Assembly (NCBI RefSeq): GCF_023660105.1
Contig: NZ_JAMHGA010000038.1
Span: 1 to 64,000 of the forward strand
Direction: 5' to 3'
DNA: 64,000 nt
DNA from: Desulfovibrio aminophilus
GTDB taxonomy: Bacteria > Desulfobacterota > Desulfovibrionia > Desulfovibrionales > Desulfovibrionaceae
The translations under genes and the position numbers were made by a program. Positions within the stretch are counted from its first letter, which is position 1, and every line of letters starts with the position of its first letter. Shown in pieces: positions 1 to 9,012 of this stretch. Below the pieces are notes generated by a model. The model made no database searches and had not been told where the DNA came from. It was given only the letters and a program-made list of their open reading frames with translations.

Positions 1-1187
1 GGAGCCGGGCGCGGCGCGGGACGGGGCGCAGCCGGAGCCGCCGGGGCGCGGGACGCGGCAGGCGCGGCCGGGGCCAGGGTCTCCAGGTCCACCAGGTCCG
101 GCAGGCTGGCCAGGTTGAGCAGCAGCAGCTCCAGGGCCAGGGCGGGCTCCATGCTCGTGAGGATGCGGCGCTGGCTCTCCAGGGTCATCTGCCAGCAGGC
201 GTGGATGTGCCCGGGCTGGAAGCGCCCGGCCCACTCGCCCCAGGCCCGGGCCTCCTCGGCCGAGAGGTCCAGGGCGGAAAGGGCCGCGTCGCCCGCCTGG
301 CGCAGGAGGAACATGTTCCGCCAGCAGCCGGCCAGCTCGCGCAGGAAGAAGCCGAGGTCCAGGCCCTGGTCCAGGATGCGGCGCAGGAGCAGGACCACGC
401 CCGGCAGGTCGCGGGCCTGGAGCACCTCCATGAGGGCGAAGAACACGTCCTGCCCGGCCAGCCCGAGGAAGCCGCGCACCTCGGACTCCGCCAGCCGGGA
501 GCCGCCGAAGGCCAGGGCCTGGCCCAGGAGCGACATGCCGTCGCGCACGCTGCCCGAGGCCCGACGGGCGATGATCTGCACCGCCCCGGGCTCGAAGTCC
601 ACGCTCTCCAGGCGGAGAATCTTCTCCAGGTGGGCGGCGATCTCGGCCTGGGGCAGCATCTTGAAGGCGTAGTGCTGGCAGCGCGAGAGGATGGTGGCCG
701 GGAACTTGTGCGCCTCGGTGGTGGCCAGGATGAAGGTCACCCGGGCCGGGGGCTCCTCCAGGGTCTTCAGCAGGGCGTTGAAGGCCTCCCGGGTGAGCAT
801 GTGCGCTTCGTCGATGATGAAGATCTTGTAGCGGCACTCGATGGGCGCGTAGCCGATGTCCTCCTTGAGGCGGCGGGCGTCGTCGATGCCGCGGTTGGAC
901 GCGCCGTCGATCTCGATGACGTCCGGGGCCACGCCCGCGGTGATCTGGCGGCAGTGCGCGCACTCGTTGCAGGGTTCGCCCGTGGGGGCCTTTTCGCAGT
1001 TGAGGGCCTTGGCGAAGATGCGGGCGATGGTGGTCTTGCCCACCCCGCGCGTGCCGCTGAAGAGATAGGCCGGGGCCACCCGGCCGGTCTCGGCGGCCCG
1101 GGAGAGGATGGCCTTGACCGCGTCCTGCCCGGCAACCTCGGCGAAGGTCCGGGGCCGGTATTTGGCGGTGAGATTGGCTGCGCTCAT
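1..1187 (-). CDS. dnaX: DNA polymerase III subunit gamma/tau, N-terminal part (cut by window edge)
   Basis: Clamp-loader ATPase that places the beta clamp on DNA at the replisome. Reading down from the ATG at 1187, about 395 residues are present before the window ends. Visible are a Walker A motif (GTRGVGKT, about residue 43), a four-cysteine zinc module (C-x8-C-x2-C-x2-C), a DEAH-type Walker B (IIDEAH), the sensor stretch ILATTE and the SRCQ arginine-finger region. The far end turns into an Ala/Pro-rich linker, as expected before the tau-specific C-terminus, which is missing here. A terminator hairpin of the upstream ilvE lies just before the start, so dnaX probably has its own promoter, which I cannot place. 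Confidence 0.95.
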   Translation of the reverse strand, partial: MSAANLTAKYRPRTFAEVAGQDAVKAILSRAAETGRVAPAYLFSGTRGVGKTTIARIFAKALNCEKAPTGEPCNECAHCRQITAGVAPDVIEIDGASNRGIDDARRLKEDIGYAPIECRYKIFIIDEAHMLTREAFNALLKTLEEPPARVTFILATTEAHKFPATILSRCQHYAFKMLPQAEIAAHLEKILRLESVDFEPGAVQIIARRASGSVRDGMSLLGQALAFGGSRLAESEVRGFLGLAGQDVFFALMEVLQARDLPGVVLLLRRILDQGLDLGFFLRELAGCWRNMFLLRQAGDAALSALDLSAEEARAWGEWAGRFQPGHIHACWQMTLESQRRILTSMEPALALELLLLNLASLPDLVDLETLAPAAPAASRAPAAPAAPRPAPRPA

Positions 1188-1253
1188 GGAGTCTGGATGT
1201 ACACGCTCGGGGCCCGCTTGAAAAGGTCCGGGCGGCCCCTGGTGAAAAAGGAA

Positions 1254-1271
1254 GGGGGGCCGAAGCCCCCC
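1254..1271 (-). terminator. Intrinsic terminator of ilvE
   Basis: On the minus strand a 7-bp G/C stem (1271-1265 with 1260-1254) closes a UUCG tetraloop and runs into a T-rich stretch at about 1245-1253. It lies 17 bases beyond the ilvE stop codon. Confidence 0.8.
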
Positions 1272-1287
1272 TGTTTCCGTCGGAACG

Positions 1288-2211
1288 CTAGGCCGTGTAG
1301 GGGTGCAGCCAGTGGGCGTAGTCCTGGTTCTCGCCCTTGACGACCTTGAAGAACTCCCGCTGGAGGAGCTGGGCCACGGGGCCGGCGTGACCCTCGCCGA
1401 TGACCCGGCGGTCCACCTCGCGGATGGGGGTGATCTCGGCGGCCGTGCCGCTGAAGAACGCCTCGTCGGCCACGTAGAGCTCGTCGCGGGTGAAGATCTG
1501 CTCGCTCACCTCATAGCCCATCTCGCGGGCCAGGGTGATGATGCTGTCGCGGGTGATGCCCGGCAGCACGGAGGTGAGCGGCGTGGTCTTGATCTGGTCG
1601 TTGCGGACGATGAAGATGTTCTCGCCGCTGGCCTCGGACACGAAACCCATGGTGTCGAGCATGAGGGCCTCGTCGTAGCCGTCGGCCACGGCCTCGGTCT
1701 TGGCCAGCACGGAGTTCACGTAGTTGCCGCAGACCTTGGCCTTGGTCATCATGACGTTCACGTGGTGCCGGGCGAAGGTGGAGGTCTTCACGCGGATGCC
1801 CTTCTCCAGGGCCTCCTCGCCCAGGTACGCGCCCCAGGGCCAGGTGGCGATGGCCACGCGGATGGGATTCTTGCCGGGATGCACGCCCATGGCCCCGTCG
1901 CCGATGAAGACCAGGGGGCGGAGGTAGCCGGCCTTGAGCTTGTTCGCCTTGAGCGTCTCCACGCAGGCGTCCATGAGCTCCTCGACGTCGAAGGGCACGG
2001 CGATGTTCAGGATGTGGGCCGAATCCAGGAGGCGGACGATGTGCTCCTCCAGGCGGAAGACCGCCGAGGTGCCGTCGGCGCACTCGTAGGCCCGGATGCC
2101 CTCGAAGACGCCCGCGCCGTAATGCAGGGTATGGGTCAGCACATGGACGTTGGCCTCGTCCCAGGGAACCAGCTTGCCGTCGAACCAGATCTTCTCGGAT
2201 TTCTGAACCAT
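1288..2211 (-). CDS. ilvE: Branched-chain amino acid aminotransferase
   Basis: PLP-dependent class IV aminotransferase for the last step of leucine, isoleucine and valine synthesis (2-oxoacid plus glutamate). The 307 residues match the usual length. Near the N-terminus is the [11 protein letters not shown] substrate-pocket stretch (about 30-40). Lys159, in AKVCGNY, aligns with the Schiff-base lysine of E. coli IlvE. The cofactor phosphate-binding region SEASGENIF and the PGITRDS stretch follow. It is a single gene with its own terminator downstream. The start at 2211 gives the family's normal N-terminus. Confidence 0.94.
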   Translation of the reverse strand: MVQKSEKIWFDGKLVPWDEANVHVLTHTLHYGAGVFEGIRAYECADGTSAVFRLEEHIVRLLDSAHILNIAVPFDVEELMDACVETLKANKLKAGYLRPLVFIGDGAMGVHPGKNPIRVAIATWPWGAYLGEEALEKGIRVKTSTFARHHVNVMMTKAKVCGNYVNSVLAKTEAVADGYDEALMLDTMGFVSEASGENIFIVRNDQIKTTPLTSVLPGITRDSIITLAREMGYEVSEQIFTRDELYVADEAFFSGTAAEITPIREVDRRVIGEGHAGPVAQLLQREFFKVVKGENQDYAHWLHPYTA

Positions 2212-2397
2212 TGCCCGCTCACTCCTTGTGGGGGAAGATTGCGCCGTCCGCGACGCCGTCGCCCGGACACGCTCCGGGCAAGGAAGGCGAGGCTAAAGAA
2301 ATCCCCAGGCGAGGTCAAGACGAGCCCTCGGGAAAAGGCTTGCCATTCATCCCGGGGCCGGGTATGGGACGCCTTCCCCTTTATGCACGAGGCCATC

Positions 2398-2787
2398 ATG
2401 GAACTGTGTCTGAACCGCCGCAACCACCCGCGCGTCTCCCTGGCCGAGGTCCTGGACGTCCTCCGCCAGTGCGACCTTTCGGTCACCGCCGGGGGCCGCG
2501 AGTGCGACGCGCTCATCGAGGACATCTCCCCGGCGGGCGCCTGCCTGTTCATGGGCGAGGACAGGGTCCCCGCCATCGGCGAGTCCGTCTTCTTCCGGGG
2601 CTGCATCTTCAACGGCCTGATCGGCTTCCTCTCCAGCATGCGCGGCGAGGTCCGCTGGAGCCGGGGGGCGCGTTGCGGCGTGGTCTTCGACGAGCCGCTG
2701 GAACTGGACTGCATGACCCTCTCGCGCATGGTCCGCGCCGAGTCCTGCCCCGGGGCCCTGCCCGGCGCCCTCTCCGAAAAGATCTGA
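2398..2787 (+). CDS. PilZ domain protein
   Basis: Small single-domain protein of 129 residues that probably binds cyclic di-GMP. It carries the PilZ signature: an arginine-rich start (RRNHPRV) and, about 35 residues on, D-I-S-P-A-G (the D/N-x-S-x-x-G motif). A beta-strand-rich body ends in a GVVF strand. The ATG at 2398 is preceded by GAGG at 5-base spacing. An in-frame ATG at 2383 lacks a ribosome-binding site and would add only five residues. It is a lone gene between ilvE (divergent) and the deaminase (convergent). The HD-GYP response regulator at 57.3-58.4 kb shows that cyclic di-GMP turnover exists in this genome. The target process is unknown. Confidence 0.8.
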   Translation: MELCLNRRNHPRVSLAEVLDVLRQCDLSVTAGGRECDALIEDISPAGACLFMGEDRVPAIGESVFFRGCIFNGLIGFLSSMRGEVRWSRGARCGVVFDEPLELDCMTLSRMVRAESCPGALPGALSEKI

Positions 2788-2808
2788 GCCGCCGCGCCCG
2801 GGACGCGC

Positions 2809-3261
2809 TTACTCCCCGATGTCCTCGTTCCAGACCTCGGGGTTGGCCGCGATGAAGCGGCCGAGCAACTCCTCGCATTCCTTGTTCTTCATGTCCACCA
2901 CCTTCACCCCCTGACGCCGCAGCCAGTCGATGCCGCCCTTGAAGGTCCTGGATTCGCCCAGGACCACGGCGCCGATCTTGAACTGCTTGACCAGGCCGCA
3001 GCAGTACCAGCACGGGGCCAGGGTGGTGACCATGATCATGTCCCGGTAGGACTTCTGGCGTCCCGCGTTGCGAAAGGCGTTGGTCTCGGCGTGCATGGAC
3101 GGGTCGTCGTCCTGGACGCGGCGGTTGCGCCCTCGGCCCACCAGCCGCCCGGAGGCGTCGAAGAGGGCCGCGCCGATGGGAATGCCGCCCTCGGCCAGCC
3201 CGAGACGGGCCTCCACCAATGCCTCCTGCAGCATGGCCGCGTAATCCGGGGTCTTGGGCAT
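2809..3261 (-). CDS. Cytosine deaminase-like nucleoside/base deaminase
   Basis: Zinc-dependent hydrolytic deaminase of the CDA fold, 150 residues. The active site is complete: H57-A-E59 supplies one zinc ligand and the proton shuttle, and PCWYC supplies Cys84 and Cys87. It looks closer to yeast cytosine deaminase FCY1 than to tRNA deaminase TadA: the C-terminus ends WNEDIGE where FCY1 ends WFEDIGE, the length is similar, and GE-x3-FKGG follows the second zinc motif. By inference it converts cytosine to uracil for pyrimidine salvage; guanine or another base cannot be excluded. It is a single gene. Confidence 0.82.
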   Translation of the reverse strand: MPKTPDYAAMLQEALVEARLGLAEGGIPIGAALFDASGRLVGRGRNRRVQDDDPSMHAETNAFRNAGRQKSYRDMIMVTTLAPCWYCCGLVKQFKIGAVVLGESRTFKGGIDWLRRQGVKVVDMKNKECEELLGRFIAANPEVWNEDIGE

Positions 3262-3374
3262 GAACGCTCCTCTGTTCCGCCTGGCGGAACCTGCCTTCCT
3301 TCATAGCACGGCGCGCGGGGCCGTTCAATGCGCCGCTCGTGAAAAAACGCACGATCCTCTCGCCGGAATTGGCT

Positions 3375-3404
3375 TTGACAGGGCCGGGGCGGCGCGGCTA
3401 ATAG
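3375..3404 (+). promoter_or_regulatory. Sigma-70-type promoter of the alaC-hom-apgM operon
   Basis: A perfect -35 TTGACA (3375-3380) is followed after 18 bases by TAATAG (3399-3404), about 50 bases before the first start codon of the operon at 3454. Confidence 0.7.
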
Positions 3405-3453
3405 ATACGTCTCCATCTCAACACATCCGCCACGAGCGCGAGGAGTCACGGCC

Positions 3454-4632
3454 ATGCAGCAGCATCAGTTCGCCAGGGTTCACCGCCTTCCGCCCTACGT
3501 CTTCGCCACGGTCAACGAACTCAAGATGAAGCTCCGCCACGATGGCGCGGACATCGTGGACCTGGGCATGGGCAACCCCGACCTGCCCTCGCCCCAGCAC
3601 GTGGTGGACAAGCTCGTGGAGGCGGCGCAGAAGCCCATCAACCACCGCTACAGCGCCTCCAAGGGCATCAACGGCCTGCGCATGGCCATGGCCAACTGGT
3701 ACCGCAACCGCTTCGGCGTCGAGCTGGACCACAACCAGGAAGTGGTCGTGACCATGGGCGCGAAGGAGGGCCTGGCCCACCTGGCCCTGGTCATGCTGGC
3801 CCCCGGCGACGTGGTCCTGACCCCGGACCCGGCCTATCCCATCCATCCCTTCGCCGCGATCATCGCCGGCGCGGACGTGCGCCGCATCCCCATCGGCCCG
3901 GGCCGCGACTTCTTCGAGGACATGCAGCTGGCCGTGCGCCACTGCTGGCCCCGGCCCAAGCTCCTGGTGATCAACTTCCCGCACAATCCGACCACCGAGG
4001 TCTGCGACCTGGCCTTCTTCCAGCGCATCGTTGATTTCGCCAAGGAAAACGGCATCATGGTGGTCCACGACTTCGCCTACTGCGACTTCACCTTCGACGG
4101 CTACAAGGCCCCCAGCTTCCTGCAGGCCGAGGGCGCCAAGGACGTGGGCGTGGAGTTCTTCTCCCTGACCAAGAGCTACTCCATGGCCGGATGGCGCGTG
4201 GGCTTCTGCTGCGGCAACCGCGAGATGGTCCAGGCCCTGACCCGGATCAAGAGCTACCTGGACTACGGCATCTTCCAGCCGATCCAGATCGCGGCCTGCC
4301 ACGCCCTGAACGGACCGCAGGAATACGTGCGCGAGATCATGGACGAACACCAGGACCGCCGCGACGCCCTCTGCGAGGGCCTGGCCCGCGCGGGCTGGGA
4401 CGTGCCCAAGCCCAAGGCCACCATGTTCGTCTGGGCGCCCATCCCCGAGGAGTTCAAGAAGCTCGGCAGCGTGGAATTCTCCAAGCTGCTGCTCAAGGAA
4501 GCCAGCGTGGCCGTGTCCCCGGGCCTGGGCTTCGGCGAGTACGGCGACGGGCACGTGCGCTTCGCCCTGGTGGAGAACCGCCAGCGCATCAACCAGGCCG
4601 TGCGCGGCATCAAGAAGTTCTTCGGCAAATAG
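3454..4632 (+). CDS. alaC: PLP-dependent aminotransferase, AlaC-like (glutamate-pyruvate type)
   Basis: Class I/II aminotransferase of 392 residues, the usual length. Motifs in order are the glycine-rich [11 protein letters not shown] (37-47), the cofactor-ring-binding NFPHNPT (174-180), the Y/D pair at about 206-212 and the Schiff-base Lys240 in [14 protein letters not shown]. The sequence resembles E. coli AlaC, which makes alanine from pyruvate and glutamate. It heads an operon with homoserine dehydrogenase 8 bases downstream, so a role in aspartate-family metabolism is also possible. The start follows GAGG with suitable spacing. Confidence 0.85.
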   Translation: MQQHQFARVHRLPPYVFATVNELKMKLRHDGADIVDLGMGNPDLPSPQHVVDKLVEAAQKPINHRYSASKGINGLRMAMANWYRNRFGVELDHNQEVVVTMGAKEGLAHLALVMLAPGDVVLTPDPAYPIHPFAAIIAGADVRRIPIGPGRDFFEDMQLAVRHCWPRPKLLVINFPHNPTTEVCDLAFFQRIVDFAKENGIMVVHDFAYCDFTFDGYKAPSFLQAEGAKDVGVEFFSLTKSYSMAGWRVGFCCGNREMVQALTRIKSYLDYGIFQPIQIAACHALNGPQEYVREIMDEHQDRRDALCEGLARAGWDVPKPKATMFVWAPIPEEFKKLGSVEFSKLLLKEASVAVSPGLGFGEYGDGHVRFALVENRQRINQAVRGIKKFFGK

Positions 4633-4640
4633 GGGGCGGC

Positions 4641-5927
4641 ATGGAAGCGGTACGCATCGGCCTGGCCGGTTTCGGCACGGTGGGCTCGGGCCTGGCCCGG
4701 GTCCTGGAGGAGAACGGCGACTGGATCGAACGCCGCATCGGACGGCGCATCGCCATCAAGACCGTGCTCGTGCGCGACCTGACCAAGCGGCGGAGCTTCC
4801 TGCCCGGACCGGGCGTGGCCCTCACCGACGATCCGTCGGCCCTGGCCGATGACCCGGAAATCCCCATCGTGGTCGAGCTGATGGGCGGCGTGGGCGCGGC
4901 CAAGGAACTCATCGAGCGCTCCCTGCGGGCGGGCAAGCACGTGGTCACGGCCAACAAGCACCTGCTGGCCGAGCACGGGCCGGAGCTCTTCGCCCTGGCC
5001 GAGGAAAAGGGCGTGGGCCTGCTCTACGAGGCCGGCGTGGCCGGAGGCATCCCCATCGTCCAGACGCTCAAGGACTCGCTCTCCGGCAACCGCATCGAGA
5101 AGCTGGTGGGCATCCTCAACGGCACGGCCAACTACATCCTCTCCGAGATGACCACCAACGGCCTGGAGTTCGAGACCGCCCTGACCCAGGCCCAGGCCCT
5201 GGGCTACGCCGAGGCCGACCCCACCTTCGACATCGAGGGCGTGGACACGGCCCACAAGCTGGTCGTCCTCATCCGGCTGGCCTACGGCCGGGACTACCCG
5301 CTCAAGGCCCTGCCCGTGCGCGGGATCACCAGCGTGACCCAGCAGGACATCGAGGTCGCCCGCGAGTTCGGCTACCGCATCAAGCTCCTGGCCCAGGTGC
5401 GCGACGTGGACGGTCGCCTGGAGGCGGGCGTGTTCCCGGCCCTGGTCAAGCACACCTTCCTTCTGGCCCGGGTGGGCGGCAACTACAACGCCGTGCGCCT
5501 GGAGGGCAACGCCGTGGGCCCGATCATGCTCCACGGCCAGGGGGCCGGGGCGCTGCCCACGGGCAGCGCCGTGCTGGCCGACCTGATGACCCTCTGCCGG
5601 GAAGGCTTCCGGCCGGACAACACGGGCTTCGGCCCGGCCCCGGTGCCCCCGGCGGACATCCTGCCGCCCGAGCTGGCCGTGTCCCGCTACTACTTCCGCT
5701 TCACCGTGGCCGACCGGCCGGGCGTCATGGCCGCCATCGCCCAGACCATGGCCGACCACAACATCTCCATCGCCCAGGCCGTGCAGAAGGGCGACGAGTC
5801 GGCGGCGGACGTGCCCATCGTCTTCCTGACCCACGCGGCCCAGGCCAAGGCCGCCGACGCCGTGGCCGCCGAGATCGACGCCATGAGCTTCACCCGCAAG
5901 CCGACCGTGTTGTTCCGTATCCTCTAA
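4641..5927 (+). CDS. hom: Homoserine dehydrogenase
   Basis: NAD(P)-dependent reduction of aspartate semialdehyde to homoserine, the branch point to threonine and methionine. The protein has 428 residues. A Rossmann nucleotide-binding loop, GLAGFGTVGSG, stands at 7-17. The middle catalytic part has TANKHLL, the NGTANYIL stretch and ADPTFDIEG-x-D-x-x-HK, containing the catalytic Asp and Lys. A C-terminal ACT domain (about 350-428, starting near RFTVADRPGVMA) suggests feedback control by threonine. ATG at 4641 follows AGGGGGCGGC. It sits between the aminotransferase and apgM, with 14 bases to the latter. Confidence 0.95.
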   Translation: MEAVRIGLAGFGTVGSGLARVLEENGDWIERRIGRRIAIKTVLVRDLTKRRSFLPGPGVALTDDPSALADDPEIPIVVELMGGVGAAKELIERSLRAGKHVVTANKHLLAEHGPELFALAEEKGVGLLYEAGVAGGIPIVQTLKDSLSGNRIEKLVGILNGTANYILSEMTTNGLEFETALTQAQALGYAEADPTFDIEGVDTAHKLVVLIRLAYGRDYPLKALPVRGITSVTQQDIEVAREFGYRIKLLAQVRDVDGRLEAGVFPALVKHTFLLARVGGNYNAVRLEGNAVGPIMLHGQGAGALPTGSAVLADLMTLCREGFRPDNTGFGPAPVPPADILPPELAVSRYYFRFTVADRPGVMAAIAQTMADHNISIAQAVQKGDESAADVPIVFLTHAAQAKAADAVAAEIDAMSFTRKPTVLFRIL

Positions 5928-5941
5928 CCCGGCGCAGCCAC

Positions 5942-7129
5942 ATGAAATTCCTCTTCCTCATCGCCGACGGCATGGGCGACTGGCCCCTGGAGTCCCTGGG
6001 CGGCAAGACCCCGCTCCAGGCCGCGTCCACCCCGAACCTGGACGCCATGGCCGCCACGGCCGTCCTGGGCCGCTGCCGCACGGTGCCCGAGGGCATGGCC
6101 CCGGGCTCGGACGTGGCCAACATGGCCCTGCTGGGCTTCGACCCGGCCAAGCACCACACCGGCCGGGGCCCCATCGAGGCCGCGGCCCAGGGCCTGGCCC
6201 TGGACCCCGACGACCTCGTCTGGCGCTGCAATCTCGTCACGGTCACGGATCTGGGCCTTTCCGGCGTGATGCGCGACTACTCCGCCGGGCACATCACCAG
6301 CGAGGCCGCGCTGCCGCTCCTGCTCGACCTCCAGGAGCGCCTGGGCGACGAGACGTTCACCTTCCATCCCGGGGTGCAATACCGCCACCTGCTCGTGCAG
6401 AAGGGCGGAGCCTTGGAGGACGAGGCCAAGCTGGCCGTCCGGCCGCCCCACGACATCACGGACAAGCCGATCAAGCCCGACCTGGCGACCTTCTCGCGCT
6501 CCCCGCGCCTCTGGGACCTCCTGCACGGGTCCGCCGAACGGCTGGCGCGCAAGGACAACGCCACCAAGGCCAACTCCATCTGGCCCTGGGGCCAGGGCCG
6601 CCCCCTGCATCTGCCCGACTTCGGCGCAACCTTCGGGCTCTCGGGCGCGGTCATCTCGGCCGTGGACCTGGTGCGCGGCCTGGGCCGGGCCGCCGGAATG
6701 GAGGTCATCGAGGTGCCCGGGGCCACCGGCCTGCTGGACACGAACTACGAGGGCAAGGTGGAGGCCGCGCTCAAGTTCCTGGAGACCGGGGACTTCGTCT
6801 TCGTGCACCTGGAGGGGCCGGACGAATGCGGCCACGCGGGCGACGCCGCCGACAAGACCGAGGCCATCGCCCGCTTCGACGCCCGCGTCGTGGGACCGTT
6901 GCGCCGGGCCCTGGGCGACGACGCGGCCTGGCTCATCGCCTGCGACCACTACACGCCGATCAAGGAACGCACGCACACCCCGGACCCGGTGCCCTTCCTC
7001 TTCCAGGCTCCGGGCGTCACGGGCCAGGGAGCGGCGGCCTTCGACGAAACCACCGCCGACGCCGCCGGGCTTCTGCTGGAGCAGGGGCACACGCTGTTGA
7101 GCTGGTGCCTGGAGCGCATGAAGGGATGA
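5942..7129 (+). CDS. apgM: Cofactor-independent phosphoglycerate mutase family protein, probable homoserine kinase
   Basis: Alkaline-phosphatase-superfamily metalloenzyme of 395 residues. It has the first metal-binding Asp in LIADGMGDWP, the nucleophile serine in PGSDVANMALLGFDP (about residue 60) and C-terminal metal ligands in EGPDECGHAGD, CDHYTP and THTPDPVP. The family was defined as archaeal-type phosphoglycerate mutase. One subgroup has been proposed as homoserine kinase (TIGR02535), mainly from its linkage to threonine genes. Here it directly follows hom, which favours the homoserine kinase role; no GHMP-type thrB is in the window. It overlaps the next gene by ATGA. Confidence 0.85.
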   Translation: MKFLFLIADGMGDWPLESLGGKTPLQAASTPNLDAMAATAVLGRCRTVPEGMAPGSDVANMALLGFDPAKHHTGRGPIEAAAQGLALDPDDLVWRCNLVTVTDLGLSGVMRDYSAGHITSEAALPLLLDLQERLGDETFTFHPGVQYRHLLVQKGGALEDEAKLAVRPPHDITDKPIKPDLATFSRSPRLWDLLHGSAERLARKDNATKANSIWPWGQGRPLHLPDFGATFGLSGAVISAVDLVRGLGRAAGMEVIEVPGATGLLDTNYEGKVEAALKFLETGDFVFVHLEGPDECGHAGDAADKTEAIARFDARVVGPLRRALGDDAAWLIACDHYTPIKERTHTPDPVPFLFQAPGVTGQGAAAFDETTADAAGLLLEQGHTLLSWCLERMKG

Positions 7130-7545
7130 CGACGAACCGCGACTTTCCCAGCGCCGACTCCTGGCTGGCGCATCGCGTGTCCTACGGCGAGACCGACGCC
7201 ATGGGCGTGGTCTACTACGCTGAATATTTTCACTTCTTCGAGCGCTCGCGCAGCCTGTTCATCCGCGACCGGGGCATGAGCTACGCCGAGGTGGAGGAGC
7301 GGGGCATCTATCTGCCCGTGCGCGAGGCCTCCTGCCGCTACCGGACTCCGGCCCGTTTCGACGACGAATTGTGGGTCCGCTGCGGAGTGAGCGAATGGCG
7401 GCGCGCCTCCCTGCTCTTCGCCTATGAAGTCTACAAGGCTGATCGCACCGAAATCGTCGCCACCGGCATGACCGAGCACGCCTGCGTCAACAAGGACGGC
7501 CGCCCGGTGCGCGTGCCGGACTGGCTCAAGGGGCTGTTCGGCTAA
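7126..7545 (+). CDS. ybgC: Acyl-CoA thioesterase, YbgC/4-hydroxybenzoyl-CoA type
   Basis: Hot-dog fold thioesterase of 139 residues. The catalytic motif Y-x-E/D-T-D-A-M-G-V-V-Y-Y-A-x-Y is clear near residue 20 (GETDAMGVVYYAEYF), with the aspartate expected to act on the thioester. ATG at 7126 overlaps the apgM stop, so it is translationally coupled as the last gene of the alaC-hom-apgM operon. YbgC homologues often lie beside tol-pal genes; here it is about 20 kb away from them. The substrate is probably a short or medium acyl-CoA or acyl-ACP. The stop meets the convergent small gene at 7542. Confidence 0.85.
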   Translation: MTTNRDFPSADSWLAHRVSYGETDAMGVVYYAEYFHFFERSRSLFIRDRGMSYAEVEERGIYLPVREASCRYRTPARFDDELWVRCGVSEWRRASLLFAYEVYKADRTEIVATGMTEHACVNKDGRPVRVPDWLKGLFG

Positions 7546-7712
7546 TCCCCCCTGCTTTTGCGGTTCGCGGACCAGGCGCCCCAGGCCATGACGCCCAGGC
7601 CGCCCAGGCCGAGCGCTCCGGCCGGGATGTCGAATCCGTATTCATAAAAAAACAGGGCGGCTAACAGCAGAATCATCATGAGCACTGCCTGAATCAGGCA
7701 TCCATATCGCAC
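7542..7712 (-). CDS. Small two-helix membrane protein, unknown function
   Basis: 56-residue protein with two hydrophobic segments (about 6-24 and 30-46) joined by a short loop, and a basic tail (ANRKSRG). I do not recognise a family. The GTG at 7712 is chosen because GGAGAG stands 6 bases before it. A longer version from TTG at 7736 would overlap the tatA stop but lacks a ribosome-binding site. It follows tatA by 20 bases, so co-transcription is likely. Its stop overlaps the convergent thioesterase gene by a few bases. Confidence 0.6.
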   Translation of the reverse strand: MRYGCLIQAVLMMILLLAALFFYEYGFDIPAGALGLGGLGVMAWGAWSANRKSRGD

Positions 7713-7732
7713 GTCTTTCTCTCCATTCACTG

Positions 7733-7921
7733 TCAAGGTTCACCTTTTTCGTCATTTGAATGCGCCTTGTCCTCAACCTTCTCGGGCTCTTCCCCGGCCG
7801 AGCGGAAGGCGCGGATGGCCTTGCCCATGCTCGCGCCGATTTCAGGCAATTTGTTCGAGCCGAACACCAAGAAGGCGATGACCAGAATGACCAGCAATTC
7901 CGTGGAACCGACTCCAAACAT
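7733..7921 (-). CDS. tatA: Sec-independent twin-arginine translocase subunit TatA/E
   Basis: 62-residue inner-membrane protein of the Tat pathway, which exports folded proteins such as periplasmic metalloenzymes. It starts MFGVGSTEL, followed by one transmembrane helix, the FGSNKLPE hinge, an amphipathic helix (IGASMGKAIRAFRS) and a charged tail. The ATG at 7921 has GGAGG at 5-base spacing; in-frame ATGs at 7936 and 7957 have no such site. No tatB or tatC is in the window. Confidence 0.92.
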   Translation of the reverse strand: MFGVGSTELLVILVIAFLVFGSNKLPEIGASMGKAIRAFRSAGEEPEKVEDKAHSNDEKGEP

Positions 7922-8101
7922 GGGGACCTCCGCCATAGGACGACCTTTTTCAGCCATGCAGCATACCCATTTTCACGACAAATGCCCGCATTCCGATCAT
8001 TACGGTTTGTCCATGCCCGCTTCAGTGTGGGCACTCACGTCTTGCGGAGCCCTGCGGCCTCGGATAGCCATGTCCCCGTCTGCCGCTCCTGAAGGGACAC
8101 C

Positions 8102-8887
8102 ATGCGCATCGACGTCCATACCCACGCCTTCCACCCCAAGATCGCCCAGAAGGTCCTGGACCAGCTCTCGGACCACTACGGCATTCCGCCCGTGGGCGAC
8201 GGCACGGTGGAGGACCTCCTGACCCGAGCCGCCCGCGCCGGGCTGGACCGGGTCATGCTCCACACGGCGGCCACGGACCCCTCCCAGGTGGTCCCGGCCA
8301 ACAACTGGGCCATCGAGCTGACCCGTAAGCATCCCGAGGTGGTGGCCTTCGGCTCCCTGCACCCGGACTACCCGGACAACGAGCGCGAAATCGAGCGCCT
8401 GACCAAGGCGGGCATCACGGGACTCAAGTTCCACCCCGACTTCCAGGGATTCTTCCTGGACTCCCCGGGCTTCCGCCGGCTCATGGAGATGGTCCCGGAA
8501 CGCTTCACGCTCATGATCCACGTGGGCGACGACCTGCCCCCGGAAAAGAACCCCTCCTGCCCCATGAAGCTGGCGGCCCTGCTGCGCGACTTCCCCGGAC
8601 GCCGGGTCATCGCCGCGCATATGGGCGGCTACCTGCATTGGAAATGGGCCCTGGAGCACCTCGTGGGCCGGGACGTCTTCATGGACACCTCCAGCACCCT
8701 GGCCTTCATCCCGGACGAAATGCTCCGGGCCATCTGGAACGGCCACCCCCGCGAGCGCATGCTCTTCGGCTCGGACTACCCGCTCTTCGATCCCGGAGCC
8801 GAGATGCACGTGCTCCAGCGCCGCCTGGCGCTCACCGACGAGGCCCTGGAATCCCTGCTCCAGGCCGGAACCGTTCTCCTGCCCTGA
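8102..8887 (+). CDS. Amidohydrolase family protein (amidohydrolase 2 / TIM-barrel metal hydrolase)
   Basis: 261-residue TIM-barrel hydrolase. It begins with the metal-binding HTH in MRIDVHTHAFHP. Further candidate ligands are GLKFHPDFQGF, the His in LMIHVGD, AAHMGGYLHW and the C-terminal aspartate in LFGSDYPLF. These match the amidohydrolase-2 group, whose members hydrolyse or decarboxylate varied small molecules, so no substrate can be named. It stands alone on the plus strand, divergent from tatA and 125 bases before porD. Confidence 0.8.
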   Translation: MRIDVHTHAFHPKIAQKVLDQLSDHYGIPPVGDGTVEDLLTRAARAGLDRVMLHTAATDPSQVVPANNWAIELTRKHPEVVAFGSLHPDYPDNEREIERLTKAGITGLKFHPDFQGFFLDSPGFRRLMEMVPERFTLMIHVGDDLPPEKNPSCPMKLAALLRDFPGRRVIAAHMGGYLHWKWALEHLVGRDVFMDTSSTLAFIPDEMLRAIWNGHPRERMLFGSDYPLFDPGAEMHVLQRRLALTDEALESLLQAGTVLLP

Positions 8888-9012
8888 TCCTCCGTTCGCC
8901 GTTCACCGGCCCATTCGTCCGCTGACCGGATTTTTGCGGCGTCGCCGCGAGCGCCAGGCTACATCAGCGCGACATTTCCTTTCATGCAACCACGCCACCA
9001 AGGAGGCATGGC

